Below are positions 1-8,039 of a stretch of DNA of 64,000 nucleotides, piece by piece. A program made the translations under genes and the position numbers. The notes under the pieces were generated by a model. That model saw only the letters and a list, made by a program, of their open reading frames with translations, did not search any database and was not told where the DNA came from. The stretch covers positions 1,488,001 to 1,552,000 of the forward strand of contig OZ257257.1 of NCBI GenBank assembly GCA_965279705.1, read 5' to 3'. Every line of letters begins with the position of its first letter. The first letter of the stretch is position 1. The DNA comes from Stagnimonas sp965279705. Its GTDB lineage: Bacteria > Pseudomonadota > Gammaproteobacteria > Nevskiales > Nevskiaceae.

Positions 1-1238
1 GCGCGCACTGTCGCGCCCAGCGGCACCGAAGGTGGCGTTGCGCCCCAGTGCAGCTTGTAGGAGAGCAGAAACTCCTTGCCGGGCACCACCGGTTCGGCGG
101 GGTTCCAGAACGCGACGATGTTGTCGAAGGTCTCGTCCACGGTGGGTATCTCCACCAGCTGCACCGCGCCCTTGCCCCAGTCGCCTTTCGGCTCCACCCA
201 GAGGCTGGGGCGCTTCTCGTAGAACACGCCGTCGTCCTGGTAGTGGTCAAAGTTGCGGTCGCGCTGCAAGAGGCCAAAGCCGCGCAGGTTGTTGTCGTAG
301 TACGAGTTCACCCGCACACCGAGAGGGTTCATCAGCGGTCGCCACAGCCATTCACCAGCCCCGGTGTGCATGGCCAGGCCATCGGTGTCGTGGATCTCTG
401 GCCGCCAGTCCCAGTCCATGCGGCGGTCGTTTTCGCCCACTTGATACATGCTGGTAAGCGGTGCCAGGCCCAGGCGCTCGATGGGCTTGCGCGGGTAGAG
501 CGCAGCGTCGATCTCCATCACCAGATTGCTGCCCGGTGTGATGTTGAAGAGATAAGCGCCGGTGGTGCTGGGGGAGTCGAGCAGTGCGTAGACGCGCAGA
601 CGCTCGCTGTTCTTGCTCGGCCGCTCCAGCCAGTAGGCGCTGAAGTTGGGAAACTCCTCGGGCTGCGACATGCCGGTGTTGATGGCCAGCCCGCGCGCCG
701 AAAGACCGTACTGCTTGTCCTCGCCGACGGCGCGAAAATAGCTGGCCCCCAGAAACGCGGCTACATCGAGCTTGAACTCGGGCGGTGTCTGGATGCGAAA
801 GCCGGCGTAGCCGAGATCGGCGGGCAGCTTGCCGAGCGGCGTCTTGCCGTCGTAGCTGAAGCTGCCGCCGTCGTAGGCCAGTTCGCGGGCTTGGCCGTCG
901 ACCACCTCATGAATGCGCACCGGCGTCTGGAAGTACAGGCCGAGATGGAACAGCCGCACCTGGAAGGGCGTATCCAGCTCGCGCCAGAGCGAGTGCTCGG
1001 CCTTGAACTGGATGCGCTGGTAATCGTCCCAGCTCAGGTTTTTGAGGGCGGCGGGCAGCTCTCCAGCGTGAGAGACGTACGGCCTGGCCGCCAGCGCCTG
1101 TGCATGGCCCTTGAGCCAGGCGTAGTCAAACCGGGTGGCCGTGACGGCCAGTGTCGGCGGCGACTCTGCAAACGTCGAAAAGGGGAAACCAAAGGTGGAG
1201 AGTGCGGCCGCGGCCTGGAGAAATTTTCTGCGATTCAT
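1..1238 (-). CDS. opgD: Glucan biosynthesis protein D (OpgD/MdoG family), 3' end outside window
   Basis: Periplasmic protein of the MdoG/OpgD family, which shapes the backbone of osmoregulated periplasmic glucans. The ATG at 1238 opens a twin-arginine signal (MNRRKFLQAAAAL) followed by a hydrophobic stretch ending near an Ala-rich cleavage site, as known for OpgD. The mature part reads in family register: an FDYAWLKGHAQAL start, SWDDYQRIQFK, LGLYFQTPV, and later LWVEPKGDWGKGAVQLVEIP. About 412 codons are present and the frame is still open at base 1, so the C-terminus is missing. OpgG is the alternative, but the Tat signal favours OpgD. Confidence 0.9.
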   Translation of the reverse strand, partial: MNRRKFLQAAAALSTFGFPFSTFAESPPTLAVTATRFDYAWLKGHAQALAARPYVSHAGELPAALKNLSWDDYQRIQFKAEHSLWRELDTPFQVRLFHLGLYFQTPVRIHEVVDGQARELAYDGGSFSYDGKTPLGKLPADLGYAGFRIQTPPEFKLDVAAFLGASYFRAVGEDKQYGLSARGLAINTGMSQPEEFPNFSAYWLERPSKNSERLRVYALLDSPSTTGAYLFNITPGSNLVMEIDAALYPRKPIERLGLAPLTSMYQVGENDRRMDWDWRPEIHDTDGLAMHTGAGEWLWRPLMNPLGVRVNSYYDNNLRGFGLLQRDRNFDHYQDDGVFYEKRPSLWVEPKGDWGKGAVQLVEIPTVDETFDNIVAFWNPAEPVVPGKEFLLSYKLHWGATPPSVPLGATVR

Positions 1239-1335
1239 GCAGGAAGAAAAGTGTTGGGAGGTTGGAAAAGTCTTGCCTCAGACAGCTTACTGAACTGTGG
1301 CTCCCGATGGTGCCGCGCGCGCAGCCCGTGCGTGT

Positions 1336-2298
1336 TTACCCGGCCCGGTTGCAGTGCACGACCGCTACCGGCTTCGGGTGCCCTTCCACGAGGAGCTTGC
1401 CCTTGCCTTCGAGCTTCTTGCAGCGTGCATAACTCTCGCTAGTTTCGCAGTTGATGGTGCCTTTGCTGTCGATGGCGTGACACATTTCCTCGACTGTGCC
1501 AGAGCCGCGTTCTGCCAGAGCGGTTGTCGCACCCCCACCGGGCTTGTCGAACTGGGTGGGTTCGGCAAGACGGGCGGTGTCGAGCTGCGCATGGCCATCC
1601 AGCCAGGTGAGTGCGAAACAGTCTTGCACCGCGAGCACGCCCAGACCTCGGCTTTGCAGATCGCCCAGAAAGCCCATGACCGCTTGCCCGTTCTCGCCCG
1701 CCATGCCGCCTTCCAGCGCGGTGGCCATCGTTTGCAGCGCGTCGGTGAATGCGAGCGCAGCGGGGTCTCGGCTGAGCAGTACGTCGCTGGTGAAATCCTG
1801 GCCTGGCTTGGCCGTCCAGGTCAGGCGGTAGACCTCGGCGGCAATGGGGCTGGGTCCGGCAACCGTTTGCTGGCGGCCGGTGGCAACAAACTGCCGGCTG
1901 GCCCGCGCGTTGGCCGGCAGCATGCACAGCCGCACGCCGGTCGAGGCCCTGACGCCGAGCTGGTCCAGGCTCTTGCCGCTGCGCGCCACAGCCATCATGT
2001 CGAGCGTCTTGGTGGCGGCTCCGGACTGCATGCCGGAGCGCACGGTGAGCATGTGCATGCCCTTGCCATACCTCACTGCATCACCGGTGCTGTCGCTGCT
2101 GATCAGCACCACATCGCGGCTTGCCTCCAGATGCAGCAACTGTTCGCTCGAAGGCCCATCAATCGCCCTTGCCATCTTGCCCGTGAGCCTTGCTTCGATA
2201 TCGGCGTGCGCCATGCCGCTGCATGCCATGAGCGCGAGCACGACGCCCATCCCGAGAGACGGCTTCAGCGGACGGAACAGGATTTGTTTTGATGGCAC
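1336..2298 (-). CDS. Periplasmic protein of unknown function
   Basis: I do not recognise this 320-residue protein. It starts with GTG at 2298, preceded by GGAG eight bases upstream. Residues 1-33 look like a Sec signal peptide with a hydrophobic core (GMGVVLALMACSGMAHA) and cleavage after AHA. The mature part has scattered cysteines, including two near the C-terminus (ARCKKLEGKGK and VVHCNRAG), but no catalytic motif I can name. It stands alone between the start of opgD and the end of the ABC1-kinase operon, all on the minus strand. Codon use resembles the neighbours. Confidence 0.7.
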   Translation of the reverse strand: MPSKQILFRPLKPSLGMGVVLALMACSGMAHADIEARLTGKMARAIDGPSSEQLLHLEASRDVVLISSDSTGDAVRYGKGMHMLTVRSGMQSGAATKTLDMMAVARSGKSLDQLGVRASTGVRLCMLPANARASRQFVATGRQQTVAGPSPIAAEVYRLTWTAKPGQDFTSDVLLSRDPAALAFTDALQTMATALEGGMAGENGQAVMGFLGDLQSRGLGVLAVQDCFALTWLDGHAQLDTARLAEPTQFDKPGGGATTALAERGSGTVEEMCHAIDSKGTINCETSESYARCKKLEGKGKLLVEGHPKPVAVVHCNRAG

Positions 2299-2384
2299 GG
2301 GAACGCTCCGGGCAAAAAGGTATGGCTAAGGTGCAGCATCAGCGTCGAGCAGTATCGACCCCTCATCAGCTTAGACCCGATGGC

Positions 2385-3707
2385 TCAAACAGGGGTTGGC
2401 GACGGCGGCGCGGCGGGCTGCACGTTCAAGCCCTGCGCAGCCAGCAGCGCCCGCACCGGCACCACGGCCTTCAGGCTGCGAAGAATCCAGTACAAGCCAC
2501 CCAGTGCCCGCATCACGAAGATGAGGTCGGAGACCGGCTGAAACTTGAAGGATTGCAGCAGGTGCTTGCGGCCGGCCTGGCGCACGTCTTCGATGAAACC
2601 GGGTGCACCGAAATCGAAGGTTTCGTCGGCGAGCAAGCGGTGGACGATGAGCTGCGTGAAATCCGAGTAGAGCTCCTGCACCTTGGCGAGCGGCACGTTG
2701 GGCGAGACACCATCGAGCGTGATCAGGGCCTCGTGCAGGCCTTGCCAATCGGAAGCGATGGCGGCATCGAGCAGCATGCGCACGCTGGCTACCACGGGTG
2801 CGGGCACGTTCTTCACACAGCCCATGTCGTAGATCACCACGCGGCCATCCGCGCGGAACGCGAAGTTGCCGGGGTGCGGGTCGGCGTGCACCGCGCGCAC
2901 TTCGAACATGCTGTGGGCGATCCATTGGCACAGCAATGTGCCCAGCGCATCGCGGGTCTCGGCCGACCAGGTGGCAGCGGTGTCGAGCGTGTCGCCGGGC
3001 TCTTCGCTCATCACCAGAATGCCGTCGGTGCAGAGCGCGGTGTGCGGCGTGGCGTAAACGATGCCGGGCAGGGCCGCCGCACTGCGCAGATGTTGCAGAT
3101 GCGCCAGCTCGGCGGCGTAGTCGGTTTCTTCGCGAAAGCGCGCCTTCACTTCGGCCATCAACCGGTCCATGGCGTTATCGTCTATCGGCAGCAGCTTGCT
3201 GGCGCTGATGAGACGCCGCAGCTGCGAGAGGTCGGCATCCACCGCCTCGCGCACGCCGGGGTAACGCAGCTTGATCACCACCGCCTCGCCATTGGCGAGC
3301 ACGGCGCGATGCACCTGGCCGATACTGGCTGCCGCCATTGCCATGGGCTCGATGTGCTGCACGGCCTTGCGCTGTTTCGCTGACCACTGCGCGTGCAGCA
3401 GCGGCTCGATCTCGGCGAATGGCAGCGGCGTGACCGAGCGTTGCAAGAGCTTGAGTTGCTGCGCGAGCGCAGGCGGCAGCACATCGCTGTATTGCGAGGC
3501 GAGCTGGCCCAACTTCATCGCCGCACCGCGCAGCTCGCCCAAGGTTTTCACCATGTCGCTGCCGACGTCGGTCCAGTAGCGCAGCGAGCGCTCGGCCTTG
3601 TCGCCGCCCACCGGCAGGTTCTTGATGAGCGAGCGCCCGAGCGTGCGCGCACCCACGCCCAGCAGCTTGAGCGTGCGACCGCCAGCGGTGGTGTTCTTGA
3701 TGGCCAT
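2385..3707 (-). CDS. ABC1/UbiB-family atypical kinase
   Basis: A 440-residue ADCK/UbiB-like protein kinase-fold protein. Motifs in order are the diagnostic KxGQ element (AMKLGQ, residues 63-68), the Ala-rich ASIGQVHRA loop (127-135), the VIKLRYPG lysine strand (144-151), an ETDYAAE stretch, the catalytic-loop VHADPHPGNF and the metal-binding DMGCVK (DFG equivalent). The family acts as ATPases or kinases supporting ubiquinone or other lipid metabolism. This copy lies outside a ubi cluster, so its substrate is unknown. The ATG at 3707 is chosen because the Cys-rich gene upstream ends at 3733, and a longer frame would run through it. It is the last gene of the HiPIP operon. Confidence 0.88.
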   Translation of the reverse strand: MAIKNTTAGGRTLKLLGVGARTLGRSLIKNLPVGGDKAERSLRYWTDVGSDMVKTLGELRGAAMKLGQLASQYSDVLPPALAQQLKLLQRSVTPLPFAEIEPLLHAQWSAKQRKAVQHIEPMAMAAASIGQVHRAVLANGEAVVIKLRYPGVREAVDADLSQLRRLISASKLLPIDDNAMDRLMAEVKARFREETDYAAELAHLQHLRSAAALPGIVYATPHTALCTDGILVMSEEPGDTLDTAATWSAETRDALGTLLCQWIAHSMFEVRAVHADPHPGNFAFRADGRVVIYDMGCVKNVPAPVVASVRMLLDAAIASDWQGLHEALITLDGVSPNVPLAKVQELYSDFTQLIVHRLLADETFDFGAPGFIEDVRQAGRKHLLQSFKFQPVSDLIFVMRALGGLYWILRSLKAVVPVRALLAAQGLNVQPAAPPSPTPV

Positions 3708-3732
3708 CAGTGGCGTGCGCCTTTCGTTGCCA

Positions 3733-3900
3733 TTAGTGGCGACAACCCTTCCACGTGCCGCCGTAGCGGTAGCCGGGGTTGGTCTGCTCATTCGGCAGGC
3801 AGCCGGGGCAGACGAATAGCCAACCGCTCGCGGGGGCGGGCTGCACGCGATACGCTACCGCCGTGGCCTGCGCACAGCGCGCACAGGCCTTGGTTTTCAT
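3733..3900 (-). CDS. 55-residue Cys-rich small protein with two CxxC motifs
   Basis: A small gene that is easily missed. The ATG at 3898-3900 overlaps the TGA of the LON-domain gene (ATGA), so translation is probably coupled. The product has CARC (residues 6-9) and CPGC (31-34), plausibly one zinc-binding knuckle, followed by a Gly/Tyr-rich tail (NPGYRYGGTWKGCRH). The stop lies 25 bases before the ABC1-kinase ATG. I cannot assign a function. The arrangement argues for a real gene: correct stop-start overlap, conserved operon direction, and loss of the Cys pattern in other frames. Confidence 0.72.
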   Translation of the reverse strand: MKTKACARCAQATAVAYRVQPAPASGWLFVCPGCLPNEQTNPGYRYGGTWKGCRH

Positions 3901-4535
3901 GGGCCGCTGCCGCCGGTTTGCTCGGCCAGCAGTTGCTCGATTTCGACCAGGGCCACCAAGGGATCAGCCTGTTCCAGCCAGCGCTGCCGGCGCTCGGGCG
4001 TGACCGGCAGCAGCTCGGCCCAGCGGTTGGCGACCCAGGCGGCATCGTTGAAGCGGCGTGGCTTGGGCAGCGGCGCGTCTTCACCGAGTGCCTCGATCAG
4101 CTCCTTGATCAGTGCCGCCAAACCAGCGTGCTGCGACGGCAGCGCGAGCGGATCGGGCGGGTCGATCAGCTCGACGGCTGCCACCATCAGACCATCGTCG
4201 GCAACCCGGCGGCTGATGATTTTGAATAGGGACTCGCCCTTGCACACCAGTCGATAGCGGTCGGTCATGGGCTGCGACCACTCGATGATGCGCGCGGTAC
4301 AGCCAATGGCTGAAGGTACCGCCGGCACACCCACCTCGAAGCCCGCGCGGATCAGGCTCACGCCGAAGGGTTTGCCGCTCTTGATGCACTCGCTGGTCAT
4401 GGCCAGATAGCGGGGCTCGAAGATGTTGAGGTGCAGCAACCCGGCCGGGAACAGCGGGTTGCCGAGCGAGAAGATCGGCAGCTCATCAGGGTAGGGCGTG
4501 GTGGTGCGCATGCGGTCAGTCTGGCTCAGTGCCAC
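3897..4535 (-). CDS. LON substrate-binding-domain protein (no protease domain)
   Basis: A 212-residue stand-alone Lon N-terminal (PUA-like) domain. Family marks are DELPIFSLGNPLFPAGLLHL at the N-terminus, IFEPRYLAM, the FGVSLI strand and GCTARIIEW. There is no AAA or Ser-Lys protease domain, so it is a Lon-like substrate-binding protein rather than a protease. Its molecular role is unknown. Two starts are possible: GTG at 4535, overlapping the photolyase-like gene by 10 nt, or ATG at 4511. I keep the GTG because AAGG lies just upstream of it. It sits in the middle of the six-gene operon. Confidence 0.85.
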   Translation of the reverse strand: MALSQTDRMRTTTPYPDELPIFSLGNPLFPAGLLHLNIFEPRYLAMTSECIKSGKPFGVSLIRAGFEVGVPAVPSAIGCTARIIEWSQPMTDRYRLVCKGESLFKIISRRVADDGLMVAAVELIDPPDPLALPSQHAGLAALIKELIEALGEDAPLPKPRRFNDAAWVANRWAELLPVTPERRQRWLEQADPLVALVEIEQLLAEQTGGSGP

Positions 4536-5680
4536 TTGCCTTGCACGCCGTAGAACTTGCTGAAGCTCTGGCAGTATTTTTCGGGGTCTTCAAGAAAGCG
4601 CGGTATGGCTTCGAGCCGCACCGGCCCCTTGCGCAGCGCTTCGGCGTAGCCGGGGTTCAGTGTGTCGCGGGCGCTGACGGTGCGGGTTTTGAGCATCGGC
4701 AGCAGGGCATGCAAGTCGCCGACGAACACGGCATCGCAGCAAGCGCGCATTCGCTCGGCGACGAACGCCCAGCGCCGCGCCGACCACGCGAAGCGCGCGT
4801 GAAACGGCAGGTGGATCACGCCCAGGCGATAGCCGGCTGTGCTGTGCTCGCCCAGGCTCCAGGGGTGGATCAGCTGGAGGCTGGCGGGCAACGAATCCAC
4901 CGCATCTAGCGGCAGCGCCGTGAAGGTGTGCAGCGGCGGTGCGGTGAAGGTTTGGGGGGCTTCGACGGGCGCCGCTTGCATGGCCTCTGGCCCGCAGTCG
5001 GGCGTCTCGCGCGCGAGCACATCCAGCGCTTCGTACGAGGTGTCTATCACCGTGCCGGGGCTATGCCACTCGCGCGGTGCGAAGCGCGCCACGTTCTCGG
5101 CATTGAACAGATAGGGCTTGATGCTGAAAGTGCCCGCCACCCACTGCCACGACAGGTGATTGCTGGCGAGATCGCCGTCGAGCAGATGGGCGTAGAGCCA
5201 GTCTGCCCCCGTGCGCCAGTGCACCTTGCGTAGATGCACGAGGTAGCTCGCTAGCCACATGCGGGCGTGGTTGTGGAGATAGCCGGTGGCATAGAGCGTG
5301 CGCACGGCCTGGTCGATCACCGGCACGCCGGTGTTGGCGCGGCGCACGTCCTCTGGCAGCACGCTGGCGTATGGCAGCGTGGTGATGGGCGGGCGTAGGT
5401 CCTTGAAGATGCGCTCGCCCTGATGCCGCCAGACGTGTGCGAAAAACTCGCGCCAGCCGAACTCCATCACCAGCTTGTCTTGCGGCCCGAGCGGGTGCTG
5501 CTGTTGCAGCGCGACGAGTGCATCGGGCAAGTCCAGCAGGCCGTGGGTCAAGTAGGGAGAGAGGCGCGTCACCGCGCCGTCGAGTGCATTGCGGGTGCGG
5601 GCGTACGTGCTTGGGTTGATGCAGCGCAGGCGTGCCTGAGCGGCTTCGGTCGTCGGTGCAAAGTCGGTTGCGGTGTGCAT
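4526..5680 (-). CDS. Photolyase/cryptochrome-like FAD-binding protein lacking the antenna domain
   Basis: A 384-residue protein whose first ~230 residues match the helical FAD-binding catalytic half of DNA photolyases: TRLSPYLTHGLL, MEFGWREFFAHVW, VIDQAVRTLYATGYLHNH, WRTGADWLYAHLLDGD, LASNHLSWQWVAGTF and KPYLFNAENVARF. The usual N-terminal alpha/beta antenna domain is absent, as the protein begins at the FAD half. Residues ~235-384 form an extra region (HLPFHARFAWSARRW, FVGDLHALLPML) that I do not recognise. It may be a repair enzyme or a photoreceptor. It lies 11 nt after the FAD oxidoreductase gene, in an operon with a light-type MerR nearby. Confidence 0.85.
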   Translation of the reverse strand: MHTATDFAPTTEAAQARLRCINPSTYARTRNALDGAVTRLSPYLTHGLLDLPDALVALQQQHPLGPQDKLVMEFGWREFFAHVWRHQGERIFKDLRPPITTLPYASVLPEDVRRANTGVPVIDQAVRTLYATGYLHNHARMWLASYLVHLRKVHWRTGADWLYAHLLDGDLASNHLSWQWVAGTFSIKPYLFNAENVARFAPREWHSPGTVIDTSYEALDVLARETPDCGPEAMQAAPVEAPQTFTAPPLHTFTALPLDAVDSLPASLQLIHPWSLGEHSTAGYRLGVIHLPFHARFAWSARRWAFVAERMRACCDAVFVGDLHALLPMLKTRTVSARDTLNPGYAEALRKGPVRLEAIPRFLEDPEKYCQSFSKFYGVQGKWH

Positions 5681-5691
5681 GGACGACCTGC

Positions 5692-6663
5692 TCAGAAGCT
5701 GCTGGCGAGCAGTGCGGTGGCCGCCGCCGCGCCACTGGTCATCGCGTGCTCGACGCGATCGCCCAGGCAGCCATCGCTGGCGTAGTGCAGCCCCGGTGCG
5801 AGCGTGAGCTGCGGCCGCTCCAGACTCTGGCGCACGCGCGCAAAGCGCCAGCGGTGTGCCATTGCAAAATGCGCTTGCGGTGCGATGCCCAGCAGCTGCG
5901 CCGCTGTGGTTTGCAGCGCCGCAGATACTGTTTCAGCAGGCTGCTCCAGCATGCGCAGCGACCATGCAGTAGTGGCATGCACCACGTAGCGCGGCGGGCC
6001 ATTGCGGCCGGGTTTGGAATCTTCCCGGGCGATCCAGCCGATGCACTCGTGCCCCGGCGGGCTGAAGGGCAGTAGCTCGGGCAGCTCGGTGGCGGTGGGC
6101 ACCCACAGCAGCGTCCAGCACGGGTAATAAGCAATGCGGTGCAGCAGCTGCGGTAGTGCGATATCAGGCAGCAGCGGCTGGAGTTGCGGCTGCGGCACGG
6201 TGACCACTACGGCATCGAAAGCGCAGGGCTGCGCCTGGCCCGCAATACGCAGCTGCCACGAGGTGGCATCACGGGTGATCGACTCCACACGCTGCTGCTG
6301 CGACACCGTCAGCCCTGTTGCCCAGCACTGCGCAATCTGGTTGTTGCTGGGCACGCCGATCAAGGGCTGGCGGATGAAGTGCTGCTGGTCTTCGACCACA
6401 GACACCGCCCATGTCGTCGCATGCCCCTGGCTGCACGGAGCGATCAGCGATTGCCGTAGCGACGCACCTTCGGCGGCGAGATATTGCACGCCGTGGTCGA
6501 AGCTGCCGTGCGCCGTCTCGCGGCTGGCGAGGCGGCCGCCGGGCTTGCGGCCCTTGTCGAACACCGTCACCGCCACGCCTCGGCCCTGCAGCAGTCGGGC
6601 GGCGGTCAAGCCCGCCGCGCCCGCACCGATCACGGCACAGGTTTTGATCGCCTCAGCGCCCAT
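5692..6663 (-). CDS. Renalase-like FAD-dependent oxidoreductase
   Basis: A 323-residue flavoprotein of the amine-oxidase/renalase type. The N-terminal Rossmann ADP-binding motif GAGAAG is at residues 13-18, with an acidic strand end at VTVFDKGRKPGGRLASR. A second conserved block reads FDHGVQYLAAE, and the C-terminal FAD contact region ends GLHYASDGCLGDRVEHAM. Such proteins often sit beside photolyase genes in bacteria. The substrate is unknown. It ends 11 nt before the photolyase-like gene and starts 15 nt after the HiPIP gene, so all share one transcript. Confidence 0.85.
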   Translation of the reverse strand: MGAEAIKTCAVIGAGAAGLTAARLLQGRGVAVTVFDKGRKPGGRLASRETAHGSFDHGVQYLAAEGASLRQSLIAPCSQGHATTWAVSVVEDQQHFIRQPLIGVPSNNQIAQCWATGLTVSQQQRVESITRDATSWQLRIAGQAQPCAFDAVVVTVPQPQLQPLLPDIALPQLLHRIAYYPCWTLLWVPTATELPELLPFSPPGHECIGWIAREDSKPGRNGPPRYVVHATTAWSLRMLEQPAETVSAALQTTAAQLLGIAPQAHFAMAHRWRFARVRQSLERPQLTLAPGLHYASDGCLGDRVEHAMTSGAAAATALLASSF

Positions 6664-6678
6664 CGCCCGGTGACCCGA

Positions 6679-6996
6679 CTAACCCGCGAAGGCCTTGCAC
6701 CAGCCGGCCTTGGCGACCAGCTTGCCGCCCACGGCGCCGCAGGGGGCATAGCCGGCTTTTTCCTGCGCCTTGCCGTAAAGCGCGCAGCTGCCGCAGTGGC
6801 TGCCGGCCTTGAAGGTGGGTTCCTTGGCGGCGGTGATCTTGGCGGCGTTTTCGACGTAGCCGAGGGCGACGGCGGTGGGGTCCTTCACGTCGAGTTTCGC
6901 GGGTGCGGCCTGTGCCAAAACCCGCACGGGGATGGCGGCGAGTGCGGCTGCGCCGCAAAGGCCCAGAAAGGCGCGGCGGGTGGTTTGCATGGACAT
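6679..6996 (-). CDS. High-potential iron-sulfur protein (HiPIP), Tat-exported
   Basis: A 105-residue periplasmic electron carrier. TTRRAFLGL at residues 5-13 is a twin-arginine signal, with cleavage after VLAQA. The four cluster ligands are Cys68, Cys71, Cys86 and Cys100 (C-x2-C-x14-C-x13-C), the HiPIP arrangement for one 4Fe-4S cluster, with a Tyr after the first pair. CAGGAG lies seven bases before the ATG. It is the first gene of the leftward operon, directly downstream of the TTGTATAG-containing promoter region. Pairing a HiPIP with flavoproteins suggests redox or photo-oxidative stress work, but this is inference. Confidence 0.92.
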   Translation of the reverse strand: MSMQTTRRAFLGLCGAAALAAIPVRVLAQAAPAKLDVKDPTAVALGYVENAAKITAAKEPTFKAGSHCGSCALYGKAQEKAGYAPCGAVGGKLVAKAGWCKAFAG

Positions 6997-7104
6997 GGTT
7001 CAACTCCTGTTGGCTTGAGAAACATCTGGCTAGACAGTGCAGTGACAGCACGGCGGCATCGCAGCAGCGGTGCAAAATCAAACTACGTGCGCAGTGTATT
7101 CTAT

Positions 7105-7151
7105 TTGTATAGGTAATAAACACAAATAACGATACAAAATGTTTACAAAAC
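7105..7151. promoter_or_regulatory. Divergent promoter/operator region with TTGTATAG element and phased TTTGTA repeats
   Basis: An AT-rich island between the HiPIP operon (minus) and the SDR gene (plus). TTGTATAGGT is at 7105-7114 on the plus strand, and the same ten bases recur at 9071-9080 near the MerR gene. On the minus strand TTTGT units recur at 11- to 12-bp spacing (ACA complements at 7122, 7134 and 7145). CarH/LitR-type MerR proteins are known to bind head-to-tail repeats of about 11 bp, so this is a candidate operator of the regulator at 8002-9030. Confidence 0.5.
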
Positions 7152-7183
7152 GACGCATCTCGGTGAAACTCTAGCTTCCCTAT

Positions 7184-7251
7184 GACCTGCCGCACCGCAA
7201 ACCTCCGTGGTCGCAGGTCCTTTAAGGTCGGCTCCGCCGGCCTTCTTTTTT
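7184..7251 (+). terminator. Leader with intrinsic terminator hairpin before the SDR gene
   Basis: AAGGTCGGC (7224-7232) pairs with GCCGGCCTT (7236-7244) over a 3-nt loop and is followed by six T residues (7246-7251), a textbook Rho-independent terminator. It lies only 12 bases before the SDR ATG. Upstream, GACCTGC (7184-7190) pairs with GCAGGTC (7213-7219). The 5' GACCT could alternatively pair with AGGTC inside the terminator stem (7225-7229). This allows an attenuator, or it could simply stop upstream transcription. Confidence 0.6.
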
Positions 7252-7262
7252 GGAGCGCCGCC

Positions 7263-8039
7263 ATGATCAATGCCTTGTCTACAGAGTCCTCTGCGACTGC
7301 ACCGCTGCTGCTGGTCACTGGCGCGCGTGGCGGTGTGGGGGCTGCGGTGGTGACGGCTGCCCTGGCCCGTGGTTGGCGCGTGGCGGTGGTATCGCGGCGC
7401 AGTGCATCGGCCCCGGTAGCAACCGCGCAACAGTTGGATGTAACTGCCGACGTCAGCACTGGCGCTGGTGCAGCGGCGGCGTTCGATGCAGCGCGCAGCC
7501 ACTTCGGCGAGGCGCCAAGCTTGCTCTGCCATGCAGCGGGCAATGTGCGGCTGGGCGCGATTGAGCGCAGCACCGAGGACCAATGGCGGCAGGTGATGGC
7601 CGCAAACCTCGAGTCGGCCTATTTCACGCTGCGCGCCTATGCACAGGCGCGCGCCGAGCTGCCGCAGGGTGCGGCAGTGTTGTTCAGCTCGGTGGCGGCG
7701 GGCATGGGCACGCCCAATCACGCCGCCGTTGCCGCCGCCAAGGCGGGGGTTGAAGGCCTGGTGCGCGCATTGGCTGCCGACTGGTCACCGCGCGGCTGGC
7801 GCATCAACGCCCTGGCGCTGGGCCTCACCGAAACGCCGATGACCGAAGGCTTCACCCGCAACGACCGCATGCGCGCCGGTGTGACCGTGCAATACCCGCT
7901 GGCGCGCCTGGGCCGAGCCGACGAGGTGGCCGCCTGGGCGCTGCAACTGCTCGATGCCGATGGCTGGATGACCGGCCAGATCCTCGCGCTGGATGGCGGC
8001 TTCAGCGCCGTGCGGCCTTTGGTGAGGGTGACGCCGTAG
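7263..8039 (+). CDS. SDR-family oxidoreductase with Val at the catalytic Tyr position
   Basis: A 258-residue short-chain dehydrogenase/reductase. The nucleotide-binding TGARGGVG motif is at residues 19-26, Asn115 in MAANLES, the catalytic-region Ser142/Ser143, and Lys160. The residue four before the Lys, normally the catalytic Tyr of YxxxK, is Val156 (HAAVAAAK). The C-terminal ILALDGGF motif is typical. The ATG at 7263 is chosen because GGAG lies seven bases upstream and the motif spacing fits. An in-frame ATG at 7182 would add 27 residues read through the terminator. The 3' end overlaps the convergent MerR gene by 38 bp. Confidence 0.88.
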   Translation: MINALSTESSATAPLLLVTGARGGVGAAVVTAALARGWRVAVVSRRSASAPVATAQQLDVTADVSTGAGAAAAFDAARSHFGEAPSLLCHAAGNVRLGAIERSTEDQWRQVMAANLESAYFTLRAYAQARAELPQGAAVLFSSVAAGMGTPNHAAVAAAKAGVEGLVRALAADWSPRGWRINALALGLTETPMTEGFTRNDRMRAGVTVQYPLARLGRADEVAAWALQLLDADGWMTGQILALDGGFSAVRPLVRVTP

